Counted from the first letter of the stretch, positions 1 through 7,323 are shown. The stretch is DNA of 17,944 nucleotides from Bacteroidota bacterium (GCA_025359355.1 JANYGR010000058.1:1-17944); one strand, 5' to 3'. Translations and numbers: made by a program. Notes: generated from the letters alone by a model not told the origin.

Positions 1-102
1 AATTTTTATTTCAACCTCGTGTCCTTTTTTTTCTAATACATCTTTCGTGTAATTTGCTTGCCAAAGCGCCAAAGCGCTACCGCGCGTACCAATGATAATC
101 AT
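1..102 (-). CDS. hemC: Hydroxymethylbilane synthase (porphobilinogen deaminase), N-terminal fragment cut by window edge
   Basis: Only the first 34 codons are in the window; the rest lies to the left. The reading begins at an ATG at 102 and gives MIIIGTRGSALALWQANYTK, which matches the conserved N-terminus of HemC (IGTRGSxLALWQA, where the Arg and Ser help bind the growing pyrrole chain). HemC is a cytoplasmic enzyme that joins four porphobilinogen molecules into hydroxymethylbilane for haem synthesis. It follows hemA on the same strand after a 121-base gap, the usual order of this pathway in Bacteroidota, so co-transcription is likely. The gap carries an inverted repeat rather than a clear terminator. 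Identification rests on a short but very characteristic stretch. Confidence 0.9.
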   Translation of the reverse strand, partial: MIIIGTRGSALALWQANYTKDVLEKKGHEVEIKI

Positions 103-152
103 AGTTTAGTAATAAAATTAGAGGCTACAAGATAAGTTATTTTTGGTTATTT

Positions 153-216
153 ACCGCAGAGGCCGCAGAGAAAAAAGCTGTTGTTTTTGAAAAAAATTTC
201 TCCTTGTCTTTGTGGT
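153..216. repeat. Imperfect inverted repeat of the 'CTCTGCGG / CTTTGTGG' dispersed type between hemA and hemC
   Basis: The left arm (153-174, ACCGCAGAGGCCGCAGAG plus A-run) is an imperfect inverted copy of the right arm (197-216, ending CTTTGTGGT). The arms are separated by about 22 bases. On the minus strand the unit runs from ACCACAAAGACAAGGAGAA to TTCTCTGCGGCCTCTGCGGT. From memory, short units of this look (ACCACAAAGACACAAAG ... CTCTGCGGTAAAT) recur between genes in many Bacteroidota and some cyanobacteria. Only one copy is present here, so dispersal cannot be shown from the window. The right arm ends 8 bases short of the hemA stop codon. Confidence 0.55.
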
Positions 217-223
217 GATTTAG

Positions 224-1480
224 TTATAATCCTTCTTCTAAAAAAACTTTTTTGGCCGTTTTAATAGCTAATGCGTTATATTTTTTTTCCATATATAACA
301 ACACTTTTTCTAAAACCTCTTTGCTCTGAGCGTCCATATTAGCCATGTCTTTCGAGAATACTTCATTCAGAGCTGTTTCTTTAATATACTTTATTTGTTT
401 CGGAATTTCGCCAAATGCTAATTCTATTTTTCGTTCTTGATACAATGTTTTAAATTCTTCGACTTTGTTGGCAATAATCGTTTTACAAGCGCCAATTTCT
501 TGTTCTCGTTTCAATAAATTTTCATCAGCTTGTTTTTTCAACGCTTCGATATCTATATAAAATAAATCGTTTTGCAAAACCACCTGTTTATCAATATCAG
601 CAGGCAACGCCAAATCTATCACCACTTTTTTAGAATAATCATCGCCAATAAGGGATTTGTAAATTTCTGGGGTAACCATTGGTTCTTCTGATGCTGTACA
701 CGAAATCAACACATCAAAACCATCTTTAAAATTTTTTAACTGAGTTAAATCATAAGCCTGGCCTTTAAGTTCATTCGCCAGTTTTTGTGCATTAACCAAA
801 GACCTATTAAACACAGTGAAGTTGGCATACTGGTGTTTTTTTAAATACTTTGCCATATTGGAGTTTGTTTCTCCAGCACCAATAAATACTATACGAGCAT
901 TATTTTTAATACCTAAACTTCTTAATTGTCGATAGGCCAAAGACACAATAGATACAGGGTTTTTAGCAATATCAGTATCTGTATATACTTGCTTTGCTGT
1001 TTCAATAGTTTGTTTAATTGCCAAACGAATAGTATCTCCAGTTAATCCTAACAAATTACAAAACTCATACGATTTACGCACCTGTGTAATAATCTCTCTT
1101 TCGCCTACTACTAAAGAATCTAGCGATGAAGAAACTTCAAATAAATGAGTCAATGCATCCTCTTGTTCGTAAACAGTTACTGCCCCTATCAATGCATTGC
1201 TTTGTTCGGTTGTTATTCTAGAATTAATAATTGAAAAAAGCTCTTGCAAAAACACAGCATTAATCTCTCTATCTGCCTTAACCACAAATTCCACCCGATT
1301 ACAAGTACTCAAAAACATCAATTCGTTAAGTTCCATTTTAAGTTTAACGGCCGTTAAATAATCGTGCTGGTGGGCTTCATCTAAATGCAATAGCCCAATC
1401 AACTCCAAAGGAGCGTTCTTGTGTGTAATAGCTATGATTTTAAATGCGTTCAAGATGCTTGGTAAAATTCGGAAAATCAT
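224..1480 (-). CDS. hemA: Glutamyl-tRNA reductase
   Basis: This cytoplasmic enzyme reduces glutamyl-tRNA(Glu) with NADPH to glutamate-1-semialdehyde, the first committed step of C5-pathway tetrapyrrole synthesis. The 418 residues fit the family length. The catalytic domain holds the STCNR motif (58-62) with the nucleophilic Cys60, then the family GERE stretch (126-129). The NADPH-binding domain starts near 195 with GAGETN (201-206), and a helical dimerisation region ends the protein. Family members usually begin just before the 'FKIIAITHKNAPLE' strand (from residue 13 here). The ATG at 1480 therefore gives about 11 extra residues, and the TTG at residue 10 (1453) is an alternative start. hemC follows downstream. 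Upstream is the divergent phosphatase gene, and a direct repeat (1490-1507) begins only 10 bases before this start. Confidence 0.95.
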   Translation of the reverse strand: MIFRILPSILNAFKIIAITHKNAPLELIGLLHLDEAHQHDYLTAVKLKMELNELMFLSTCNRVEFVVKADREINAVFLQELFSIINSRITTEQSNALIGAVTVYEQEDALTHLFEVSSSLDSLVVGEREIITQVRKSYEFCNLLGLTGDTIRLAIKQTIETAKQVYTDTDIAKNPVSIVSLAYRQLRSLGIKNNARIVFIGAGETNSNMAKYLKKHQYANFTVFNRSLVNAQKLANELKGQAYDLTQLKNFKDGFDVLISCTASEEPMVTPEIYKSLIGDDYSKKVVIDLALPADIDKQVVLQNDLFYIDIEALKKQADENLLKREQEIGACKTIIANKVEEFKTLYQERKIELAFGEIPKQIKYIKETALNEVFSKDMANMDAQSKEVLEKVLLYMEKKYNALAIKTAKKVFLEEGL

Positions 1481-1489
1481 AGGTTTTGA

Positions 1490-1507
1490 TTGTCATAAAA
1501 TTGTCAC
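1490..1507 (+). promoter_or_regulatory. Pho-box-like direct repeat (TTGTCAT-AAAA-TTGTCAC)
   Basis: Two 7-base units, TTGTCAT (1490-1496) and TTGTCAC (1501-1507), are separated by AAAA, giving an 11-base period. This is the arrangement bound by OmpR/PhoB-family response regulators. Against the enterobacterial Pho box as I recall it (CTGTCATAWAWCTGTCAY), 16 of 18 positions agree; both differences are T for C at the first base of a unit. It lies between divergent hemA and the phosphatase gene, 55 bases before the chosen start of the latter. Binding is inference; no regulator gene is in the window. Confidence 0.35.
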
Positions 1508-1511
1508 GAAG

Positions 1512-1538
1512 CCTTATTTAAATTAAATCTAAATAAGG
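1512..1538. promoter_or_regulatory. Perfect 9-bp inverted repeat in the hemA/phosphatase divergent region
   Basis: CCTTATTTA (1512-1520) and TAAATAAGG (1530-1538) form perfect arms around a 9-base spacer. The genes on both sides are transcribed away from it, so it is not their terminator. An operator or a 5'-leader hairpin fits better. It has no T-run typical of an intrinsic terminator. Confidence 0.35.
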
Positions 1539-1562
1539 TTGTTTCTATTTTGTTATTTTTAC

Positions 1563-3836
1563 ATGATGAAGTTTTTGATTAGAAAAAAATATTTGATTTT
1601 TATCCTATTTGGGAATTTGCAATCGAACTTATATTTATCACAAAATAATAAAGCAGATAGTTTATTTACTACTTTTTTTAATATAAAAAGTGTTGATAAA
1701 AAATTAAGCAAACTTCCTGAATTGTTGCAAGCATTATATGTAAAAGATGATTCTATAAAGATAATTGATCTAATTTCTAACGTTGAAAATATTACTGCTT
1801 CTTCTGATTTATCAAACCTTAAACAAGGTTTACTTTTATATTCAAAAGCTCTTTTATTTGATATTGAAAATAATATTGATAAAAGTATAGAAGCAAATAA
1901 AGAGTCTGTTTTTTATTTAAAAAACAATAAAAAATATTTAACAATTTCAGAATGCCTATTGATTAAGAGTCTTTACTTTAATGGTCAGTTTGATTCTTGT
2001 ATAGCCTTAGGAAATCAAGCTCTTGAAAACGCAAAGATTAACAAAAACATCTCTGGAGAATTAGATGTTTTAATTTGTGTGGGAAGGAGTTACGATTTTA
2101 TCGGTAATAGAGAAAAAGCTATAAAAATTTCTTTTCAAGCCGTAGATTTAGCTAAAAAACAAAATAAAGCATTAAAATTATCTGAAATATATATTAGTTT
2201 GTCTAACATATATAAAGGTGAAAATATTGTTTCTTCAAAAAAATATGCAATATTGGCTTTAAACGTATTAAAAGAAGCTCATCTCGATAAAAAAAACAAA
2301 GTAATCGATGCTAGTTATTTAATGTTAGGAAATGTATACTATGATTTAAAAAATTTAGACAGCGCAATGTATTATTATAATCTATGTAAAGAGTCTTCAA
2401 AAGAAACAAACAATAAGCGAACCTATTTATCCGCTATCGGGAATATGGGAAATATTGCATACAACCAAAAAGAATACACAAAGGCTATTTCATATAATTT
2501 AGAAACGCTTTTTGAATATAAAAAATTAAATATTAAAACTGAGATAGCGGTAGCCTATGGCTCTTTAGCAGATATATATAAAGATATAAAGGACTATAAA
2601 AAAGCCATTAAATATTATGACAGTGCGTTAATTGTAACAACCCAACTTCAATCGGCCGACGATTTCATTTATAATTACAAAGGCTTAAGTGAAACCTATG
2701 AAATGATGGGCAACTCAGCTGATGCTTTAAAATATTATAAGCTATACAGGATGTGGAACGACTCCGTAAACAATAATCAAAACTCAAAAAAAATAAATGA
2801 ACTTGAACTAGACTATAAATACAAGGCCGAACAACGCGAAAAAGACTTGATACAGAAAAATAAAGACGATGTTATTCAAGAAAAAATTAAACAGCAAAAA
2901 TACATTATATGGGTTGGTGTTTTGGGCGGACTCGTTCTTTTTATCTTTTTAGGATTTGCAGTAAAATCAAATATCGATAAGAAAAAAACAAACAAGCAAC
3001 TTCAACTTTTTAATAATGAAATCACGGAACAAAAAAACATCATTGAAACAAAAAATCATGAAATAACAGATAGCATCACTTATGCCAGTAGAATTCAACA
3101 AGGAGTTATACCCGACGAAGACGAATTAAAAGAACTACTTCCTCATCATTTTGTATTTTTTAAACCGCGTGATATTGTAAGTGGAGATTTTTATTGGGCA
3201 TGCAAAGTAAAATCAAAAACAGATCCTAATCTTAAACGATCAGTGGTTGCTGTTGTGGATTGTACGGGTCACGGCGTGCCGGGAGCTTTTATGAGTTTAG
3301 TTGGGAACACGCTACTTAATCAAACCATCAATCGCTCTGCTATTTCTAATCCGGCTCAAGCTTTAGATTATATTAACCACCAATTACCAAAAACTATTAA
3401 AAGTAAATCAAGCACCGGAGCTATCAAAGACGGTATGGAAATAGCGATGTGTGATTTTAATTTTGATACACTAACGATGCAATTTGCTGGAGCTAATAGT
3501 AATATTTATGTGGTGCGTAATAAAGAAATTCAAATATACAAAGGCGATAAACAACCCATAGGAGAAAGTCTTTCGGGCACTATTATTAACTACACAAACC
3601 AAATCATTGCATTACAAAAAAACGATTGTGTGTATTTAATCAGTGACGGATATGCTGATCAATTCGGTGGCGTTAAAGGAAAAAAATTCAAATACAAGCA
3701 ACTCGAAAATCTATTTTGTGCCATTGCCGAAAAAGAGGTAAACGAACAACAGCATATTCTTTCTAATGCTTTCGACGAATGGAAATCAAATCATGAACAA
3801 GTAGACGATGTGTTAATTATGGGAATTAAGATGTAA
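1563..3836 (+). CDS. Membrane TPR-repeat SpoIIE/RsbU-type PP2C serine phosphatase
   Basis: I place the start at the ATG ATG pair (1563/1566), because it gives a clean signal or anchor sequence (MMKFLIRKKYLIFILFG). An in-frame ATG at 1539 would add eight residues and abut an inverted repeat. From 1563 the protein is 757 residues. A helical TPR array runs through about 50-405, followed by a charged coiled coil, one membrane segment (about 447-468), a second short coiled coil, and a PP2C domain (about 528-757). Metal-site motifs are intact: SGDFYW (Asp542), VDCTGHGVPGAF (Asp566), SDGYADQFGG (Asp695) and DDVLIMG near the end. If the N-terminus is a signal peptide, the TPRs lie in the periplasm and the phosphatase in the cytoplasm. 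SpoIIE/RsbU enzymes usually dephosphorylate anti-sigma-antagonist proteins; no such partner is in the window, so the substrate is unknown. Confidence 0.88.
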   Translation: MMKFLIRKKYLIFILFGNLQSNLYLSQNNKADSLFTTFFNIKSVDKKLSKLPELLQALYVKDDSIKIIDLISNVENITASSDLSNLKQGLLLYSKALLFDIENNIDKSIEANKESVFYLKNNKKYLTISECLLIKSLYFNGQFDSCIALGNQALENAKINKNISGELDVLICVGRSYDFIGNREKAIKISFQAVDLAKKQNKALKLSEIYISLSNIYKGENIVSSKKYAILALNVLKEAHLDKKNKVIDASYLMLGNVYYDLKNLDSAMYYYNLCKESSKETNNKRTYLSAIGNMGNIAYNQKEYTKAISYNLETLFEYKKLNIKTEIAVAYGSLADIYKDIKDYKKAIKYYDSALIVTTQLQSADDFIYNYKGLSETYEMMGNSADALKYYKLYRMWNDSVNNNQNSKKINELELDYKYKAEQREKDLIQKNKDDVIQEKIKQQKYIIWVGVLGGLVLFIFLGFAVKSNIDKKKTNKQLQLFNNEITEQKNIIETKNHEITDSITYASRIQQGVIPDEDELKELLPHHFVFFKPRDIVSGDFYWACKVKSKTDPNLKRSVVAVVDCTGHGVPGAFMSLVGNTLLNQTINRSAISNPAQALDYINHQLPKTIKSKSSTGAIKDGMEIAMCDFNFDTLTMQFAGANSNIYVVRNKEIQIYKGDKQPIGESLSGTIINYTNQIIALQKNDCVYLISDGYADQFGGVKGKKFKYKQLENLFCAIAEKEVNEQQHILSNAFDEWKSNHEQVDDVLIMGIKM

Positions 3837-3866
3837 GCTGTAATCCGTGTTTTAAACGCTGTACGA

Positions 3867-5651
3867 TTATAATCGCATCTTTATTCCGCCCATTACTGAA
3901 ACATAAGTTGGTTTGAAAATAATTCCAGATATAGGCGTATAATTTGATAACCCATATTTATAACTAGGCACAAATGTCAAAGATAATCTCTTTGTCAAAG
4001 TAATATCACAACTTAAACTTAAAAGTAAAATTGTATTAAATCGATTAACTTCAATGTCTTTAACATAAAATTCATCCTTGTGATGTTCCTTGATTAAAGT
4101 AAGATGGTTTTGTTGAGAAAAAACATAATTCGCGTTAACTCCAATTCCAGTAGAAAATCTGAATTTTGATTTATTAATCAAATACCAATTTATTTGCAAA
4201 GGAATATTTACTGATTGAAGATTTGATGTGTATTTATAAGCAGCAAAAAAAGTATCTATTGGAGCAGCTATAAAATACCCTTGCAATAAAATACTGTTAT
4301 TAATCGTCATTTTTCCAAATGAAGAATTAACAACATAATCATCATTTGTATATTTACTAAATCTAAAAACAGTTGAATCTTTTTGAATAGTGTGTGATTG
4401 ATAACCTATGCCAATACTAACAGAAAAATTCTTAAAAAAATCGTATTCCGCCTTTATTTCTCCAGTGAAAGTTGTCGGCTGTTTTTCTGTTTTGGAATCA
4501 AACAACTGAGTTTTTGCTTGATTCAAAAAAACATTGGCCCCTCCTATAAATGAAATTGCCCAACGGCTTAAAGAATGTGTTTTAATGCTATCTTTCAGTT
4601 CTGTTTTTTTTAATTGTACAATAACACTATCTATTTTAGAAATATGTTTTAAGCTGTCTTTTCCGTTTTCCGAAGTAGAATCTTTAATCGTTCCATCCTG
4701 TGTCATTTTTTTATTATTTTCAGATAGCATCATCTGAGCGTTGACAATGTTAGTATCATTTCTTTGGTCTAATTTTTCTGTTATATTAGATACGTTTTGT
4801 TTTTCTTGTTTCTCCTTAAAGCTAATTGCTTCTTTTTTATACTGGCTAAGTTCAACTTGTTTGTTTTCATATAACGTTTTTTCTTTGGTCTTATTTTGAT
4901 TATTATTTTTAATGAAAGGTTTTTTAGATTTAACATCAACATTTTCAGAAGACCTATTTTCATTTTCAAATAATGCTAAAGTATTATTTGTTTGTCCAGA
5001 ATCCTCTTTTTTGTTTTTTATACCCTTATCGTTTTCTCTTAATAAATGATTCGGGTTACGAGTAGTAATACCCTTTTCGTTTACAACGCTAGATTCTTTT
5101 TTTATGAAAGCATCTTTAAATCCCGCCTCTTTAATTGTTTCCAAGGCTTGAATGGCATTTTTTGAAGAAACGTAGTATCTTGTAATGCCATCTCCCGTCG
5201 TTTCCGTTTTCACTTCAAATGGTATTTTTTTAAAACCCCCTACATTGAATTTCATACGGAATGCCCCTAACTGAATTTTTTGTTCTACTACAATTTTTAA
5301 ATCATCTGTCTCTGCTTTTTTCTCAAGTTGCATTGTTGTTTTGGTTATGACCTCTTTTTCTTTTTTTCGTTTTTCAACTCCCTCTATTTGTTGTTGTTCT
5401 ATTTTTGTATGAGTAGAATTAAGAATAAAATTATTTGAAAATAAAAAACAAAATGCGATTGTCCCAATAACCAAAATTAAACCACTGAAGAAAAACCAAA
5501 AAAATCTTTTCTTCGATGCTTCCTCCTCATCTAAAGCCTTTTCTATATTTTCCCATCGTGCCTTCCTTGGCTGAATAGAAGAGTCATAAAGATTTTTCTT
5601 AAAAAAATCTTCAATATCGTTTGTTTTTTTATCATTTTCAAAACTACTCAT
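3867..5651 (-). CDS. ECF-sigma-coupled membrane protein: anti-sigma-like N-terminus, one TM, SPOR-like domain, C-terminal outer-membrane barrel
   Basis: The 594 residues split into five parts. Residues 1-48 are charged and cytoplasmic-looking, with a 'DIEDFFKKNLYD...RWENIEKAL' stretch of the kind I associate with sigma-linked barrel proteins in Bacteroidota. Residues 50-72 are a single membrane helix. Residues 124-187 (IQLGAFR ... GITRYYV ... AIQALETIKEAGFKDAFI) look like a SPOR peptidoglycan-binding domain. Residues 190-355 are a low-complexity Lys/Asn/Glu-rich linker. Residues 362-594 alternate short aromatic strands and end in a strand, as in porin-like outer-membrane barrels. Its ATG overlaps the sigma stop (ATGA, 5648-5651), so translation is coupled. 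I infer an anti-sigma or envelope sensor role for the N-terminus; the barrel assignment is from pattern only. It converges on the phosphatase gene with 30 bases between and no clear terminator. Confidence 0.7.
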   Translation of the reverse strand: MSSFENDKKTNDIEDFFKKNLYDSSIQPRKARWENIEKALDEEEASKKRFFWFFFSGLILVIGTIAFCFLFSNNFILNSTHTKIEQQQIEGVEKRKKEKEVITKTTMQLEKKAETDDLKIVVEQKIQLGAFRMKFNVGGFKKIPFEVKTETTGDGITRYYVSSKNAIQALETIKEAGFKDAFIKKESSVVNEKGITTRNPNHLLRENDKGIKNKKEDSGQTNNTLALFENENRSSENVDVKSKKPFIKNNNQNKTKEKTLYENKQVELSQYKKEAISFKEKQEKQNVSNITEKLDQRNDTNIVNAQMMLSENNKKMTQDGTIKDSTSENGKDSLKHISKIDSVIVQLKKTELKDSIKTHSLSRWAISFIGGANVFLNQAKTQLFDSKTEKQPTTFTGEIKAEYDFFKNFSVSIGIGYQSHTIQKDSTVFRFSKYTNDDYVVNSSFGKMTINNSILLQGYFIAAPIDTFFAAYKYTSNLQSVNIPLQINWYLINKSKFRFSTGIGVNANYVFSQQNHLTLIKEHHKDEFYVKDIEVNRFNTILLLSLSCDITLTKRLSLTFVPSYKYGLSNYTPISGIIFKPTYVSVMGGIKMRL

Positions 5652-6211
5652 GATAGTGTGCTTTTTGTTTCTAGGTCTGTATCAAAATGTTGATACAATA
5701 ATTTTTTTAATTGAACCTTAGCCTTTGATAATTGGCTTTTAGAGGTTCCTTCCGTAATATTTAACAAACTAGATATTTCTTTGTGAGAATATCCTTCTAT
5801 TGCAAATAAATTAAATACCGTTCTGTACCCATCTGGCAATAAACTTAAGATTTTCAATAAATCTTTTTCATTAATTTGTGTTATTGCATCTAATTCACTT
5901 TCTAGATGAATAGCCACATCATCTATATCATCAAAAAGATATTTCTGTTTTTGTTGAATTATAAAGTTAATGGAGGTATTAACCATAATTCGTCTAACCC
6001 ATCCTTCAAAGGAGCCTTCGAATTTGTAAGAATTAATATACTTAAAAACCTTTATAAAGCCTTCTTGAAGCACATCCTCGGCATCATCTCTGTTTTTACA
6101 GTAACTAAAACAAACAAAAAGCATTTTACCAGACAAAGCATCGTAAAGCTTTTTCTGACAATCTCGTTGCTTGTTTATGCAACCCGTGATAATATCGTTA
6201 TCAATTCCCAA
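5648..6211 (-). CDS. RNA polymerase ECF-family sigma-70 factor
   Basis: The 187-residue protein has region 2 (about 22-90), including the core-binding stretch CKNRDDAEDVLQEGFIKVFK and the FEGWVRRIMVNTSINFI segment. Region 4 (about 118-172) carries the -35-binding helix-turn-helix YSHKEISSLLNITEGTSKSQLSKAK. Family members in Bacteroidota commonly begin with a '(D/E)xxIIxGCI' stretch, present here at once, so nothing is missing from the N-terminus. The start is TTG at 6211: an in-frame stop (TAA) lies two codons upstream and no ATG is available. The nearest ATG (6228) is in another frame and opens a 17-codon ORF overlapping this start. The gene overlaps the downstream membrane protein by four bases, its probable regulator. 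A long palindrome (6223-6298) covers the likely leader or promoter. Confidence 0.92.
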   Translation of the reverse strand: MGIDNDIITGCINKQRDCQKKLYDALSGKMLFVCFSYCKNRDDAEDVLQEGFIKVFKYINSYKFEGSFEGWVRRIMVNTSINFIIQQKQKYLFDDIDDVAIHLESELDAITQINEKDLLKILSLLPDGYRTVFNLFAIEGYSHKEISSLLNITEGTSKSQLSKAKVQLKKLLYQHFDTDLETKSTLS

Positions 6212-6222
6212 TACTTAAACTT

Positions 6223-6298
6223 AGACATAATTATTTACCAAAAGGTTGCCTGAATTTATTTTTTAATACAGGCAACCTTTTGGGTCATTATTATGTCT
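6223..6298. promoter_or_regulatory. Two-tier extended palindrome in the divergent region upstream of the ECF sigma gene
   Basis: The inner arms are a perfect 15-bp inverted repeat: CCAAAAGGTTGCCTG (6238-6252) and its complement (6269-6283), with a 16-base AT loop. Outside them, after a 3-base internal bulge on each side, AGACATAATTAT (6223-6234) pairs with ATTATTATGTCT (6287-6298) at 11 of 12 positions. Flanking genes point away on both sides, so it is not a conventional terminator, and no T-run follows either arm. Possible roles are an operator for dimeric regulators, a leader RNA hairpin attenuating the sigma gene, a small RNA, or a dispersed palindromic element. The structure is seen; the function is open. 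Confidence 0.6.
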
Positions 6299-6314
6299 TA
6301 TATAAAAACACACT

Positions 6315-6322
6315 TATGTTTG
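6315..6322 (+). promoter_or_regulatory. Putative Bacteroidota -7 element (TATGTTTG)
   Basis: TATGTTTG matches the TAnnTTTG -7 consensus exactly and lies 34 bases before the ATG at 6357. No good TTTG -33 element is found at the usual 17-23 base spacing. It also sits inside a short inverted repeat (AAACACA 6306-6312 / TGTGTTT 6324-6330). Confidence 0.35.
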
Positions 6323-6356
6323 ATGTGTTTCTGTCTTTTAATAATCCTTAAAATAA

Positions 6357-7292
6357 ATGCTTATGAAAATCAAATCTTTTACTTATCCTTTAATAACATC
6401 TGGGTTATTAGGAATTATTGTCTTAGTTAGTTCTTTTGACGACAACGGTAAAAAAGTAGCTAACGGTGCAGGTCAGGCTGCGGGAACCACCGCTCCAGGA
6501 GAGCCTCACACATGTTCTCAATCTGGTTGTCACGGTGCTGGAAACGGTAACTCTAGTACTGGCGGTTTAATAGATAATGCAGGCCCGGGAAATATCACTA
6601 TTACCTCAACGCCATCTATGCCAGGCAACACCTACGTCCCAGGAACTGTTTATCAAATGAGTATTACAGTAAATGAAACAGGAAAAACTATTTTTGGGTT
6701 TGTAGCTCAAATGCTCGACAATAGCGGAAGTACGAATTTGGCAGTAAATAATACTGCCGGAACACTCACAGCAACCGACGCTATTCATACGCATACGGCA
6801 GCAGCATTTGGAACAGGGCGTAAAGATGTAACGCATTCTGTTAATGGTGGTCTTTCAACAAACACCGCAACCTTTGTGTATGGTTGGACTGCTCCAGCTA
6901 CCGGAACCGTAAATATTTATACGTCTGCAACAGCCTGTAATCATGATGGCTTAGCTTCAGCACTAGATAATTGTTATAACAAGCATGTTGTAATTGTACC
7001 CGCAACAACTACGGGAATTGAAAAAAATCTTACACAAAACTCGGTTCATTTATTTCCAAACCCTGCTGGTAGCGATTTTTCTTTATCATTTAATACAAAA
7101 ACTGAGGAGGTTTATACGGTTGCTATTTATAGTTTAGGCGGTAAGATCATTAAAGACTTTGGTTTAACAAATCCAACTACCGGAACATTTAATCAATCAT
7201 TCAACATTAGTGAACTATCTGCAGGAATATATTTAGTAAAGTTGTCTTCAAAAAACGAAAGCATTTATAAAAAACTATCTATCAATAATTAA
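6357..7292 (+). CDS. T9SS-exported protein with a CX4CH motif (choice-of-anchor V-like)
   Basis: The 311-residue exported protein has an N-terminal hydrophobic signal (about 4-26). Start codons at 6357 and 6363 are both possible. A single CSQSGCH motif (53-59, in 'PHTCSQSGCHGAGNG') follows, then a Gly/Thr-rich beta-sandwich-like region (about 75-215) with conserved-looking aromatic strands (TIFGFVAQML, ATFVYGWTAP). The last part is a T9SS type A C-terminal sorting domain (about 229-311), starting at LFPNP and ending in IYLVKLSSKNESIYKKLSINN. I recall NCBI-type 'choice-of-anchor V' proteins in Bacteroidota with the same CX4CH opening and T9SS tail. CX4CH is a variant c-type haem site, so haem or metal binding is possible but unproven. 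The product should be secreted or surface-attached. The function is unknown. A promoter-like element lies upstream, and the lipoprotein gene follows after 63 bases. Confidence 0.8.
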   Translation: MLMKIKSFTYPLITSGLLGIIVLVSSFDDNGKKVANGAGQAAGTTAPGEPHTCSQSGCHGAGNGNSSTGGLIDNAGPGNITITSTPSMPGNTYVPGTVYQMSITVNETGKTIFGFVAQMLDNSGSTNLAVNNTAGTLTATDAIHTHTAAAFGTGRKDVTHSVNGGLSTNTATFVYGWTAPATGTVNIYTSATACNHDGLASALDNCYNKHVVIVPATTTGIEKNLTQNSVHLFPNPAGSDFSLSFNTKTEEVYTVAIYSLGGKIIKDFGLTNPTTGTFNQSFNISELSAGIYLVKLSSKNESIYKKLSINN

Positions 7293-7323
7293 TAACGGAA
7301 TGGTTTTTGTAACTATTCTTTTC

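Noticed and set aside
1539..1562. Upstream ATG of the TPR-phosphatase gene
   Set aside because: The eight extra residues precede a good signal sequence beginning at the ATG pair at 1563/1566, and this ATG abuts the inverted repeat.
3864..3875. Perfect 12-base palindrome CGATTATAATCG between convergent genes
   Set aside because: Too short, with no loop and no T-run; it overlaps a stop codon and is likely chance in AT-rich DNA.
4781..4969. Small minus-strand frame inside the sigma-partner gene
   Set aside because: Lys/Leu-rich translation of an alternative frame in the low-complexity linker; no independent coding evidence.
5906..6253. Open frame on the plus strand opposite the sigma gene
   Set aside because: It is the antisense shadow of the ECF sigma gene, whose protein motifs are unmistakable, and it runs into the palindrome.
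6306..6330. Short inverted repeat AAACACA/TGTGTTT before the CX4CH protein gene
   Set aside because: Only seven base pairs around an AT-rich spacer; reported only as context of the -7 element.
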